A DNA stretch of 64,000 nt from Cloeon dipterum (taxonomy: Eukaryota > Arthropoda > Insecta > Ephemeroptera > Baetidae). The number at the start of each line of letters is the position of its first letter. The stretch's first letter is position 1. Location: NCBI RefSeq assembly GCF_949628265.1, contig NC_088788.1:24600335-24664334 (forward strand), given 5' to 3'. Below are positions 49,738 to 60,800 of the stretch, piece after piece. The notes under the pieces are model-generated. The model saw nothing but the letters and a program-made list of their open reading frames with translations, searched no databases and was not told where the DNA came from. The position numbers and the translations under genes are program-made.

Positions 49738-52367
49738 ATTTCCAATGATATAAAGAGATTTAAGTTACAGATAGGTATTTATTTATATGGTTCCCGCTTT
49801 AAGAAATATAAAAGATCACATCTAAAAACAGAACCTGCATTATTGGTGTTATTTGTGTGCCTTGAGTGCAGTTCTGACTGCAGTCCTTAATTCAAGCAAG
49901 AGAGACCTAAAGCACGACTCACCGGCAAGAGACCTTCTTGCAACTTTCAGACTGGCACTCAAAGAGTGCGTTGTTTTCGTCAGGAATGTAGCTAAATTCA
50001 CAGAATGGACAAGTCTCAAGATCCTGAATGTTGGCCTGTCTGATCTCCTCTGTCTGCATTCTCCTAGCCAAGCAGGCAAAAGCTTTGGCATCAAGCACTG
50101 ACTTCAGAATCACAAGTGGGAATTCACTGCTGCAGTTACTGTCCAAGCAGGGAAATTTGGTCTTGTTGTCTCCAATGCTGGTTTCAGCATACCTGAAAAA
50201 AGCGACTGTCATTATACCATATAGATGGTCGCTTACAACCACTTACTGCTTAACACAGTTTTTGCAGAACAGGTGACCATCAGCACATGAGGTCATGTCC
50301 TCGAAGAGGCACTCATCTTCACAGCAAACAGGACATTCAAGTAGTTCTTTCTTTTGTTTAGCTTCTTCAATTTTGTTTTTCCTTGCTTCCTCTTGTGATT
50401 TGATGAATAGCTCAATCTCCTTTTTCTTGTTGAGGTAAGTAGCCTCTTGAAGGAAATACAGATGCTTGATCTCAGTTGGGGCTTGAAGATATGAGCTTCG
50501 ACGTTTGGTCCTGTGGGTTAATAATGGGTGTAAACAACCAACCAAAATAGTTGTTTTAAGCCTAGCTCTGCATTAAACTGTCATGCACCTCGTTTCAAAA
50601 GCGATTCTTTCTCTAGCTTAATGGGAGGAAATGAGGGAGTTTAAAAATTAGTTTGTTATCTAGAATGATCCAAATTTTCACGAGCATCATTAATGACTCT
50701 CAACCAAATAATTTAAACTAACTTACTTTTGCACAGGCTTTGTCTCCAAGGCATTACAAGCTTCAGTCATGTTGCGAGAACCACTCAGAGTAACTTTAAT
50801 CAGTCTATAGCTCGTTCTAGGGAATCTGTCAAGCAAAAAGCTCAATGCGAGATCCATGTAAGTCTTGTCTTTCTGATGTTCCTGGTTGGACTCAAAGTGT
50901 TGTTTCGGATTTGGAAAGATCTTGAGAAATTCCTGAACTGTCATCCGGCCAGTGTATCTCTTAAAATCATCCTCCTTTTTCTTTCGCTCCTCGTAAGCCT
51001 TGCGAGTAGGTAGATCATTCTTTTCCAAAGCGTTGTGGATGAACATGGTGTACTCATCTGGTTTGCCAAGTGTTGAGAGAACTTGGTGTCTCAGAAACTC
51101 AGGGTCAGCATCAGGGAACATGCCTATCAGCTGAGACATTTTATCAGTAATATCATCATTGTCATCTTCCTCGTCAACTTCAGGTTCATCATGCTCAGTG
51201 CTTGGGCCAGGCTGTGGCGAATTTGGAGTGTTATTACTTGTGCTAGGAACAGCAGCTTCTACTTTACGGTTGCTCTCAGAATTTTCCTCTCTAAGAAAAC
51301 TTTGGAGTTAATGATATAATTATGAATGATAAAGGCAAAATAACCTGTTCAACAATTCAGACTCCACAAAGGCACTAATGAGGTCTTGGTTCCAATTCAA
51401 TTCTCGGCATTTCTGCTCCAGCTCTACTCTTGACCTTCCACCCAGCACATTGCAAACATAATTTAAGAGTTCTTTGTCCACAACTCGATGCCCACTTGGT
51501 CCTGGCTTGTTCTGTGAACTAGGAAATTAACTGTCAAAACTTATACTACGCGTTATTGACTATCTCACTGTTCGTCCAAACGAAGCCGCTTGGCTGGTTT
51601 TTCAACATCTTGCGAATCATACAGTTGCTGAGCAAGCATGTGGACAGTGTTTTCCTTCTCAAATTGGTACAGAGAGAGGTACATTGCCCTCATTTCAGCA
51701 ACACTGCGGTTTGGAAACAAGCTCGCCAAGGTTTCCAAATCTCGTGTCATGACAGGCTCGATGTTGGCCTGCTCTTCCACCTGCCCTTCATTGATTTGCT
51801 CGATCTGCTCATCAAGGATCACTTCCGCATCTTCAACCTCTGTCAAGATATCTATTTTCCTTTTACTAATTCTCCGTCGCAAGTCCTCATCATCATCGTC
51901 ACTATCATCGTCATCGACGTAGGCGAGGGATTCATTTGGCTCCACAGAATTTTCACTGTCCAGAACCGTCTGTGCCACCTCTTGTTCCACAATTGGTTCA
52001 GCAACACCACTTGCAAATTCGCCGTTGTTGATGCGTTCCAGCAAGTCTTCCACCACGAGCTGCAACAGTGTTGCAAGCGCCAATGTGAGTTAAACATTAA
52101 AAAATTCATCTTGCAAGTTACCTCAACTCGGTTTTCGTGATCCATGACGACTTCCAGGTGATGGTAAACTTCCTCAACTGACACCTTGTAGCCGATGCGT
52201 TCGCGGACTATACCAGCATCTCGTAGCAATGTTTGCTGGGTGTTTTTCATTATGTCGTGTGCGTTCATTTCAGCCATGTCAGCCAAGTGATCTGCTGACT
52301 GGGCCTCTTCTTCGAAGTCTGTGTTGTTATTCAGATCATTGTTGTTAATTTCCATTTCTTCGTCCAT
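47048..52367 (-). CDS. RNF216: RNF216/TRIAD3-type RBR E3 ubiquitin ligase
   Basis: RING-between-RING ubiquitin ligase; in vertebrates TRIAD3/RNF216 builds K48/K63-linked chains on innate-immunity and synaptic substrates. Exons: 52367-52122, 52059-51569, 51518-51345, 51290-50727, 50510-50247, 50192-49923, 49512-49402, then either 49342-48910 (stop; 850 aa, close to human RNF216 size) or 49342-48997 spliced to 48607-47048 (1341 aa). The N-terminal half is acidic with UBA-like helical segments (RDLETLASLFPNRSVAEMRA; SQLIGMFPDADPEFLRHQVL). RING1 begins at Cys551 (CPVCCEDECLFEDMTSCADG, FCKNC). The IBR has CPFCEFSYIP...CKKVSCRKC. RING2 has CYKCKSKFYKSDGCNKMRCN with CGALMCYICR; its catalytic Cys is expected in the CNKMRCNC part. 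The alternative last exon is Pro/Arg/Asn-rich and unrecognised. A 5'-UTR intron acceptor lies just upstream of the ATG. Confidence 0.9.
49699..49735. repeat. (TA)n microsatellite
   Basis: About 18 TA units inside the intron between RING-coding exons 6 and 7 of the RNF216-like gene. Confidence 0.9.
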
Positions 52368-54138
52368 TTTGCCACCACCTAATTTAAAAACAAAATATAC
52401 ATAACACTCTTTAAATAGGATACTTTGTTATAATTGAAAAACCATAAAGAAAAATATCATAGATTAGCTTTTAACCCATTGTTATACTGTTTAATATTTC
52501 TTTTCATTCTAGTTTCATGACTATTGTTTCGGTATTTTTAATTTTAAAACTCTGCTTTTTACTTCTGCTATTGAGCATACAAACAAATATAGATACATAA
52601 AGTTATTATAATATTATTTGATGAACTTCTCTTGAAAATATGTCGCGGACTTGCGGAACCATGAATTTAATTGTATTTTGAGAGGATACGCGAAAATTAT
52701 ACAACATAATAATAAACAAAATAAATAATGTGGATATTAAGTAGGTCTCACACTTCTAAGTAAGAAAGGGCAAGTTAATCGATTCTTACGGACAGAAAAA
52801 GAAGGTGAAATTTACACTGTGAAGTGAGCTGAAAGTGAGAGACCGAGACCACCATAATAGGCGTTCCCCACGAATCAAAAAATTACAAAATGTTTTTTTT
52901 TAAACAGACTCAGGTTTGAACAATCACACGCTACTACGCCCATATATTGAATTAAAAATACATGTAGTGAAGTAGCAGATTAGAAGTATCTGTGTAACAT
53001 TCCAAAAGTAAAAAATGTGAATAGAAACATATTATTATGATATTCCAATTTGGACAAATACATAATATTTAGTTACATCGTGCGTTAGTCACACTGAACA
53101 ATTTAATTCCACATTTATTTGCTACTGTGCTACCAAAGAAGATACATGCAAAATATATACATACAAAACATCAAGTAGATATCTATGTAAGTAGTGAAAG
53201 TTGCAATTCGTTGTATGCTTACAGGATCCTGCCTGCTGCGGCCTGACTCCGATCTGAAACGGCACCAAGGCTGAAAGTCGAATTCACTGTGTTGTTTTTG
53301 GGTGACGGAAGACTTGTTTGCGCTCAAATCAATTATCATCAGTTCTGTGACCAGATTCGAGAGTCCGGCTATAGTTGCACAAAACAGATGAGAGTACAAT
53401 TCGTAATTTTCAAGTTCTTTGATTTTAACTCCGCACACTCCGCCGAGCCCACTGGCTTTGCTGTCTTTGCTTCTAAAATCCGAGGAATCTCTCTCATCTG
53501 CTCTCTTATTTTGCAATATGGTTGATCATAATAAAAATAATATGCAAACCTTAACTAAAGGGTACGAAAGTTTGCCATTAATTTTCAGCGAAGATTGTTA
53601 TATTGATTGTTATACTACTGGTAAAGTTTGAATGAGGATGGCGATGGCATTGCTTTCCTTGACCACCTGAAGCCTTAAGCAGCTGATTCATGTTCAGTAA
53701 CTTAATAATTTTATGAAAAAACTTACCCAGACCTATTGCAGTCAAAAAAGCTATAAATTTTTAAATTAAATTTAATTTTATGATTAAAATGTTTATTAAT
53801 TACTTAAAGTACGTCAAAATACTATAATTCAAAAGCTCGTCTAACTTTGAATACATTTGTTATGTTGGTGAAAATGGTATCTGTATACAAACATCATGGC
53901 GCCATTATCATACGTACACAAGCACGACAAGCACAAAGCATAAATTATTTTCATTGATAAGAATGAGAAAAGTGTTCAGCCGTAAGACAGTAATTTAAGG
54001 TAAGGATGGTCTACCTTTCTTATTTTAAGGTGAAAACAGGATCAGTTTTTTAAGAGTTTGAGAAATTCGTCACAACATAATGTATAATACATACATATGT
54101 ATTATGTACATAATACATATTATAATGTATGTTGTATC
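52368..54138. other. Intergenic region upstream of the RNF216-like gene
   Basis: Probably contains its promoter and first non-coding exon. A diverged copy of the ACTCACACTTCTCG family lies at about 52745-52850 (GTCTCACACTTCTAAG ... GTGAAGTGAGC, GTGAGAGACC). The open frame at 53130-53516 (minus) has somewhat protein-like composition but no recognisable domain and no splice support. A compact AT-rich palindrome with ATGTAT/ATACAT units lies at about 54078-54132. Confidence 0.4.
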
Positions 54139-55084
54139 TATGGGGGACTCACACTTCTCGCCCACTTACTCATATTTACCTATTTAGCACTGTTACGCCC
54201 CTCCCAAACCACGTTTCCCGGCAATGGAGGCATGCAATGCCATCTATTGCATATTTCCCAATTGAGTTTTGGACCATTGAAGTGAGAGATTAATTTGTAA
54301 GAGATTTTTTTTCACTTTGTTGAAACTCACACTTCTCGCTCAGCACTCACACATCTCGCCCACCTGACTTACACTTCTCGCTCAGTTCTTTTAAAACTTA
54401 AGATTGATGCAAAATTTGATCATATTCGTCGCGAAATAGAACTTTTCTTATCCAAAATTTAATGGAGATTCCAAATCTGAGGTTAGATTTGTGGTCAGGC
54501 TGACAGGAAAAATTAAGAAAATAAATAATGGAGTTAAGGTAATGATTTAAAAAGTGTTTAGTTGGGGGAAATATTGTATTTTACGGACAATATTTATCGT
54601 TAAAAGATAAAATTAGGCTGATATTAAAAATTGATGAGATTTTCAAATATTTTTTGGTAAAAAAGGGTACATTATAAGGTTAGCTGACTCGGAAAGTGAG
54701 CAAGCGATAATGGTTCTCTTTTTGTTAAAATTCGATGGGTTGGTTGATTTTAAGCCACGAAGTCTCAAACGAGTCGTCTCGCCGAGACCTACCACCTGAC
54801 CCACCCTGACGACCTTTTTCAGGGTACCTCACCCTGAGATCGGTCCTGGAGCCAAATTTCGCGGTTTTTCTGACGCCAACCGCTACTTTCGGCCAACTTT
54901 TATTCATCAAAAATTCCCCGGCACTAAACTTCAAGCACGAAAAGCGCTTGTTAAAAATTTAAATAATAGAAAAAATACAGGGGGAGGAAAAATACAACGC
55001 TCAAAAAGAACTGAACACCCTAAAAGAGTGGTTGGGGTTTGGGGTGGGATCGAAATTCTAATGGCGCGTCGTTCAGAAATTGGA

Positions 55085-57015
55085 ATTTTTTTTATGAAAA
55101 ATTTAACCCTTTTGGACAAGTTGTTTCGTCACTGCACCCCAAAATCCAACTTTGAAAAAAGGTTCCTTGTGGGAAACCACTTTGAAAAAAGTTTCAAAAA
55201 TTCATCTTGCAAAAGTGTTCCTTTAGATCAACATTTTGCGCTGATTCCGAATCTGAGGCCTGTTTTTTGTTTTCGGCAGCCGGAAGGGTGTTTTGGTGGG
55301 TTGTTGCTTGGCTGACAGGGGATGTCGGCGGTCAATATAAAAGTTTGCAAAAGGTGTCGTGCCGCACATGTTTCCGGGGTGAAGTTTTCCGCAAAGACCA
55401 AATTTGAGGTTAATGACTCAACATTTTTCCGGAATTTTTAAGATTTAAAAGAAAATTTGGCCAAAATCGGAACATTTTGTTGCCTTCCGAGGACCACATT
55501 TCGAAGGCGGTCGAATGTCATAAATCTCGACGCAAAAACATGAAATTCGGTTTGTGGGCATAAAATGTCGTGCTGAGCAGGATAAAATTTGGTTTTTGAA
55601 AATCCGACCGAAATTGTCAATTTTCATAAGGGGTCCGAGTTTGGCCTTTTAGCTCAACACCTTTGGGTCCAAGAGCAAAAATAAGCACAGATTCTTAAAG
55701 CTGATGAAATTTGCAATATTATTCATGTCGGAAAATTTTTTCCATCACCTTCGAATTTTCCGGAAAATTCCTGTAAAATTTTGTTCAACTCTATCCAAAA
55801 AGAAAAATATTGGGAAAATATTTTCAACATAGTCAAACTTTAGCTTTTGTCTTAGTTAACATCCCATGAAAAAATAAAAACATTCGTGCAAGCCGTTATC
55901 ATTTTGCGCGCGATTTTCCAAGTGTCCACCTGGAAAAATCGATAAAATCAAATGTGTCCGAAAATTGTCAAATTGAACATTTTTGAACTCCTCATGAATT
56001 GCTGATTCCAAAAATGTTTGGTGTCTTAAAATCTGAGCTATTTTCAAAAAGTTATAGAATTTTGAAACTTTGTAAAATTTCAACATTTTTAAAATGGTGT
56101 TTCTTCTTGAAAAATGCTCGGATTTTAAGAAACCAAAAATTTTTAGAATCAGCACTCTATGACGAGTCCATATATGTTCAATTTGACAATTTTCGGACAC
56201 TTCAGATTTTTTTCTGATTTTCCAGATGGACACTTGGAAAATCGCGCGCAAAATGATAACGGCTTGCACGAATGTTTTTATTTTTTCATGGGATGTTAAC
56301 TAAGACAAAAGCTAAAGTTTGACTATGTTGAAAATATTTTCCCGATATTTTTCTTTTTGGATAGAGTTGAACAAAATTTTACAGGAATTTTCCGGAAAAT
56401 TCGAAGGTGATGGAAAAAATTTTCCAACATGAATAATATTGCAAATTTCATCAGCTTTAAGAATCTGTGCTTATTTTTGCTCTTGGACCCAAAGGTGTTG
56501 AGCTAAAAGGCCAAACTCGGACCCCTTATGAAAATTGACAATTTCGGTCGGATTTTCAAAAACCAAATTTTATCCTGCTCAGCACGACATTTTATGCCCA
56601 CAAACCGAATTTCATGTTTTTGCGTCGAGATTTATGACATTCGACCGCCTTCGAAATGTGGTCCTCGGAAGGCAACAAAATGTTCCGATTTTGGCCAAAT
56701 TTTCTTTTAAATCTTAAAAATTCCGGAAAAATGTTGAGTCATTAACCTCAAATTTGGTCTTTGCGGAAAACTTCACCCCGGAAACATGTGCGGCACGACA
56801 CTTTTTGCAAAATTTGATATTGACTGCCGTCATCCCCTGTTAGCCAAGCAACCCTACCCACCGCCGGTACAAAAAACAGACCTCAGATTCGGATTCAGCG
56901 AAAAATGTTGGTGTATAGGAAACATATTATTTGCACGATGAATTTTCTAAACTTTTTTCAAGGTTAGATATAGGGGTGCAGTGACGAAACAGCTCGACCG
57001 ATAGGGTTGAAAATA
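55085..57015. repeat. Palindrome 1: about 1.9 kb inverted repeat, centre near 56078
   Basis: The two arms (about 55085-56077 and 56078-57015) are reverse complements with almost no spacer. Segment 55438-55627 is identical to the reverse complement of 56528-56717: the same translated 60-residue frames appear on opposite strands, which requires about 190 bp of exact identity. Outer parts (GTTTCGTCACTGCACCCC at 55123-55140 against GGGGTGCAGTGACGAAAC at 56974-56991) and the innermost 100 bp are more diverged. No protein domain is encoded. Confidence 0.9.
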
Positions 57016-57284
57016 TCACCCAGAACCCATTATTTTGTGTCACATTTTCTGAGAAAATTTGTAAAAACCGTAATTTTGGCTGACCTTATTTTCCAAATTT
57101 TTCTCCCCTGAAAAATTTATTGCAAGTAGATACCAATTGCAAAAGGTGTATAACTTATTGGCTTGAAATGCTCAAGTAGCTGTGAGGCGCAACGGCGCCG
57201 ACCTGCCACTTTTCTTGTTGCTGGTTTCCGCATCGCGGCATTAGGGATAAAAATGAAACCCCTAAGTTTAAAAAAAGGCCAATT

Positions 57285-59150
57285 AAGGCTATAAATAATA
57301 GCCTAAATTTGTGAAAGTAGCAAATTAATGTCCTGGTGTCGATGGATTTTGAAGGAAATTTTTCGCGGTAACTTTACCCTAATTGACCGAAAAAACGGAA
57401 AAAAACAGTTGAGGAAACTCCGACTCTCCAATTTTTGCGGGGTTTGCTGACGTTTAAAGGTCAAAGGGAATTTTGAGTACTTCATAACTTTGCTCAGGGG
57501 GTCCTAGAACAAAAATTAAAAAACATTTAACCCGTCTCAAAGGTCAAGGTCATAAAAATTAATTTTTGGATTTGAAACTCAAATCTGAAAATGAATATAT
57601 CGAAATATTTTATTTTTTTCATAGCCATTTTATAGAGCACCAAAAATTAAGTTAAAACGTTAAAATTTGGAATGGAACTTTTCCTCATTTTAATAAAAAA
57701 AAATGGAAAATTCGAAAACCCTTGTTTTCGAGGTTGTTAAAAAACGATGATCGTCCAAATCTCGACTTCTAATCATCTGATTTTGAAAATCCGCATACCG
57801 TTAGACTCGTCATGACGTCCCCAAGTGCACTAAAGGGGTATGAGATCAACCAACCCCCAAACCCCTTTTAACCCCCTCAATAACGGGAAATTTAGCATTT
57901 TTTCGTCCGTTTCAACACCGTGGCACTACGTTGACGAGTAATTGTCTTCTTCAAACTAATTCAGTTACTTAGTTCATTTCAAGACAAGTCAAACGGCACG
58001 TAACTTTTGTAAATAGGACCCATATGACCCGAGATTCGGGTGCACAAAGTCTTTTTATCGAGACGGACGCAATAAAATGCTCGGTGAGCACCAAATCTCG
58101 AATTCTGCATTAAAATCTAGTCGCAATTATAAAATTATGGCCTCCATTTCTGCTGTCAATGTCTCGGGAGTGGTTCAATTACGCGTTATTTCCGCACAAA
58201 ATTAGATAAAAAAACGCACATGGGATGGGGGTGTGTAATAGGGGTTGAATGGGATGGCAACCTTAATTCCCGAAAAAAGTGTCAAGGCAAGATAAGCGGT
58301 GTACTTTTTATTTTATAATTGTGACGTGATTTTAATGCAGAATTCGAGATTTGGTGCTCAATGAGTATTTTATTGCGTCTGTCTCGACAAAAATCTTTGT
58401 GCACCCGAATCTCGGATTGTAGTGGTCCTATTTACAAAAAATAAGTGCCATTTGACTCGTCTGGAGGTGAACTAAGTAGTTGAATCAGTTTGAAGAAGAC
58501 AATTACTCGTCAACGTTGTGCCAAGGGGTTGAAACGGACGAATAAATGCTGAATTTCACGTTATTGAGGGGGTTAAAAGGGGTTTGGGGGTTGGTTGGTC
58601 TCATACCCCTTTAGTGCACTTGGGGACGTCATGACGAGTCTAACGGTATGCGGATTTTCAAAATCAGATGATTAGAAGTCGAGATTTAGTCGATAATCGT
58701 TTTTTACCAACCTCGGAAAACATCGGTTTTCGAAGTTTTCAAATTTTATTTAAAAAAAATGAGTCAAGATGCCATTAAAAATTTTAACGTTTTAACTTAA
58801 TTTTTTGTGCTCTACAAAGTGGCTGACAAAAAAATATTTTGATACATTCATTTTCAAATTTGAGTTTAAAATAAAAAAAATCAATTTTTATGCCCTTGAC
58901 CTTTGAGACGAGTTAAATAGTTTCTTAAGTTTTGTTCTAGGACCTCCTGAGCAAAATTATAAAGTACTCAAAATTCCCTGATTTTGACCTTTGAACATCC
59001 GCAAAAATCGGAAAGTCGGAGTTTTCTCAACTGTTTTTTCGGTTAATTAGGGTAAAGTTAACGCAAAAAAATGTTCAAAATCCATCAACCCCTCTGGACA
59101 ACAATTTGCTGCTTTCACAGATTTTGGCTCATTTTTAAGTACGATGAAAA
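57285..59150. repeat. Palindrome 2: about 1.85 kb inverted repeat, centre near 58220
   Basis: Left arm landmarks GGTCAAAGGGAATTTTGAGT, CTCAGGGGGTCCTAGAAC, GGGGGTTGGTTG-type (reverse) and CCGCATACCGTTAGACTCGT recur in reverse complement in the right arm. For example ACGAGTCTAACGGTATGCGG lies at about 58634-58653. Arms differ by scattered substitutions and small indels, so it is older than palindrome 1. Non-coding. Confidence 0.88.
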
Positions 59151-60172
59151 AAGTTTGAAATCATTCTCAAAATTAAATGAAAACTACTCTTCGATTTCGC
59201 TGTTATTATAATTTAATTAATTGAAATTTATTGATCGGCTTATTTAGTTTTCTCAAATATACTTTATTATCTCTATTAAAACTAAACACAATTTTGTGTG
59301 GCTAACATAACAGAAAAACTATTCAAGCTGCACTACCAAAAGTGCAAATAATATTTCTGAGAAAATTTGTACCGTGCGTTGATCCCTTTGTTTGCAAAAT
59401 TAATGCACTTGTCAGCTGGGCCAACTAAAATGTAATTTTAACAAATTTAATTTAACAACAACATTCCATTTTTAAGAAATGACGTAAATCTATCATTAAA
59501 AAACAGCAGTAGATAATGCTCATTTAATTTTCTTTGCACATTGAAAATATCTGCTAACCATTTTTTCAGGCGTCTCACGAGTGTTATTTTCTATCTGACT
59601 GTTCGAGCCCTTCAGTGATGATTTTCTGACATCGTAACTATGTATCGACTAGGAAGGAGTTGGGTGCATCTTTTTCAATACAAAAATCATTAGCAACAAA
59701 TAATTTAACCGTAAAAAAGAGAGGAAATAGCCAAAATTACAGGTGGGCGAGATGTGTGTGGCAACTTTCACATCTCGCTCACTTCGTTTTTTAGCTATTA
59801 TTATCATATTAAGCGATCATTTAGAGTGAAACTTAGACTCGCGCATTTAGTTCATGGTCTATCATCAGTCTGCTAACCTTTTAAGTTATTATAAATGTGA
59901 TAATTACCTTCAAACACAGATTTGGTGAGAGGTCGATGCACCCCGCAAAATACATGGGAATTTTTGATCAGCGGATTAGCAGACTTCCTAGGTGCGAAAT
60001 ATCTTCGAAAAGATATTAAAATTATCTTCATAGATAATACCATCTCATACAACCAACAGGTGGCGTGTGCGGTCATTTTCCGAACGAAATTAACCAGCTG
60101 AAAAGTCCCCCCATGTTAAATTCCCTATGGTAGCGAGAAGTGTGAGTGAGCGAGAAGTGTGAGTCACCCATA

Positions 60173-60800
60173 AATATGTATGATATCTTCCAGAAATCTT
60201 AAGTTCATTAAATTCCTGTTAATAAATTTATATTTTTAAGTATTATGCATGACATGTATACATATATCTACATACGCGTAGCCTGTAAAGTGAACCACTC
60301 GGAACTAAAATAATTTCATTTTTTAAGCATGCTTCAATATTATGCTTAAATAAAAATTCGCTCACTCACACTTCTGCTTCCACTACAAGAATTTTACATA
60401 GGTAAATTTAATTGAGCGCATAATATAAATTTATTTATTCGGCCAAGAAGTTAACTGATCGAGAATTGCGATTTTTGTATTACATACACATTGAACCATA
60501 ATAAATATAAGTAAAGTTATAATAATGTTCTTTCGTATCGCATCAAATGATAGTAAAACCACACAGTGCGACAAAAGAAAATACAATATACATGATGCCC
60601 TCAAGCATTATGGAACACATAAAAAATAAAAAAAAACATGTCAATATTTGAGAGTAAATAATTTTTGGTTGTTTTTTGACTTGACGTTTCAACCTGATGA
60701 CATACTTTGTACAATGACACTTCGTATCAAGTAAGATAAAGCTGGATAAAGCGTGAGGATATAAAAGCTCATGTTTGTGCAAAGTAGGTGAGCGACAGGA
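60173..60800. other. Intergenic region upstream of HEXD
   Basis: AT-rich. It contains one more degenerate repeat end (CGCTCACTCACACTTCTG at about 60359-60376). Should include the HEXD promoter. Nothing else recognised. Confidence 0.4.

Larger units (their letters stand above)
54139..60172. mobile_element. Large (6 kb) inverted-repeat element containing two nested palindromes
   Basis: The left boundary reads TATGGGGGACTCACACTTCTC GC. The right boundary, read in reverse complement, is TATGGGTGACTCACACTTCTC GC. These are matching terminal inverted repeats of about 25 bp. Extra copies of ACTCACACTTCTCG lie inside each end in the same inverted sense: 54320-54390 on the left, 59743-59785 and 60133-60150 on the right. 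Between them there is no recognisable transposase, reverse transcriptase or host gene; the sequence is AT-rich and dominated by two palindromes (listed separately). It is best read as a non-autonomous or composite DNA element. Short copies of the same ends occur at 16.8, 22.9 and 52.7 kb. That the whole 6 kb moved as one unit is inference. Confidence 0.5.

Noticed and set aside
53130-53516. Minus-strand frame of 128 codons upstream of the RNF216-like gene
   Set aside because: No domain, no clear initiation or splicing partner; at most part of a non-coding first exon.
55028-55627. Open frames in the palindromes, some repeated exactly on both strands
   Set aside because: The identity comes from the inverted repeat itself; the peptides have no recognisable domain and start at arbitrary points.
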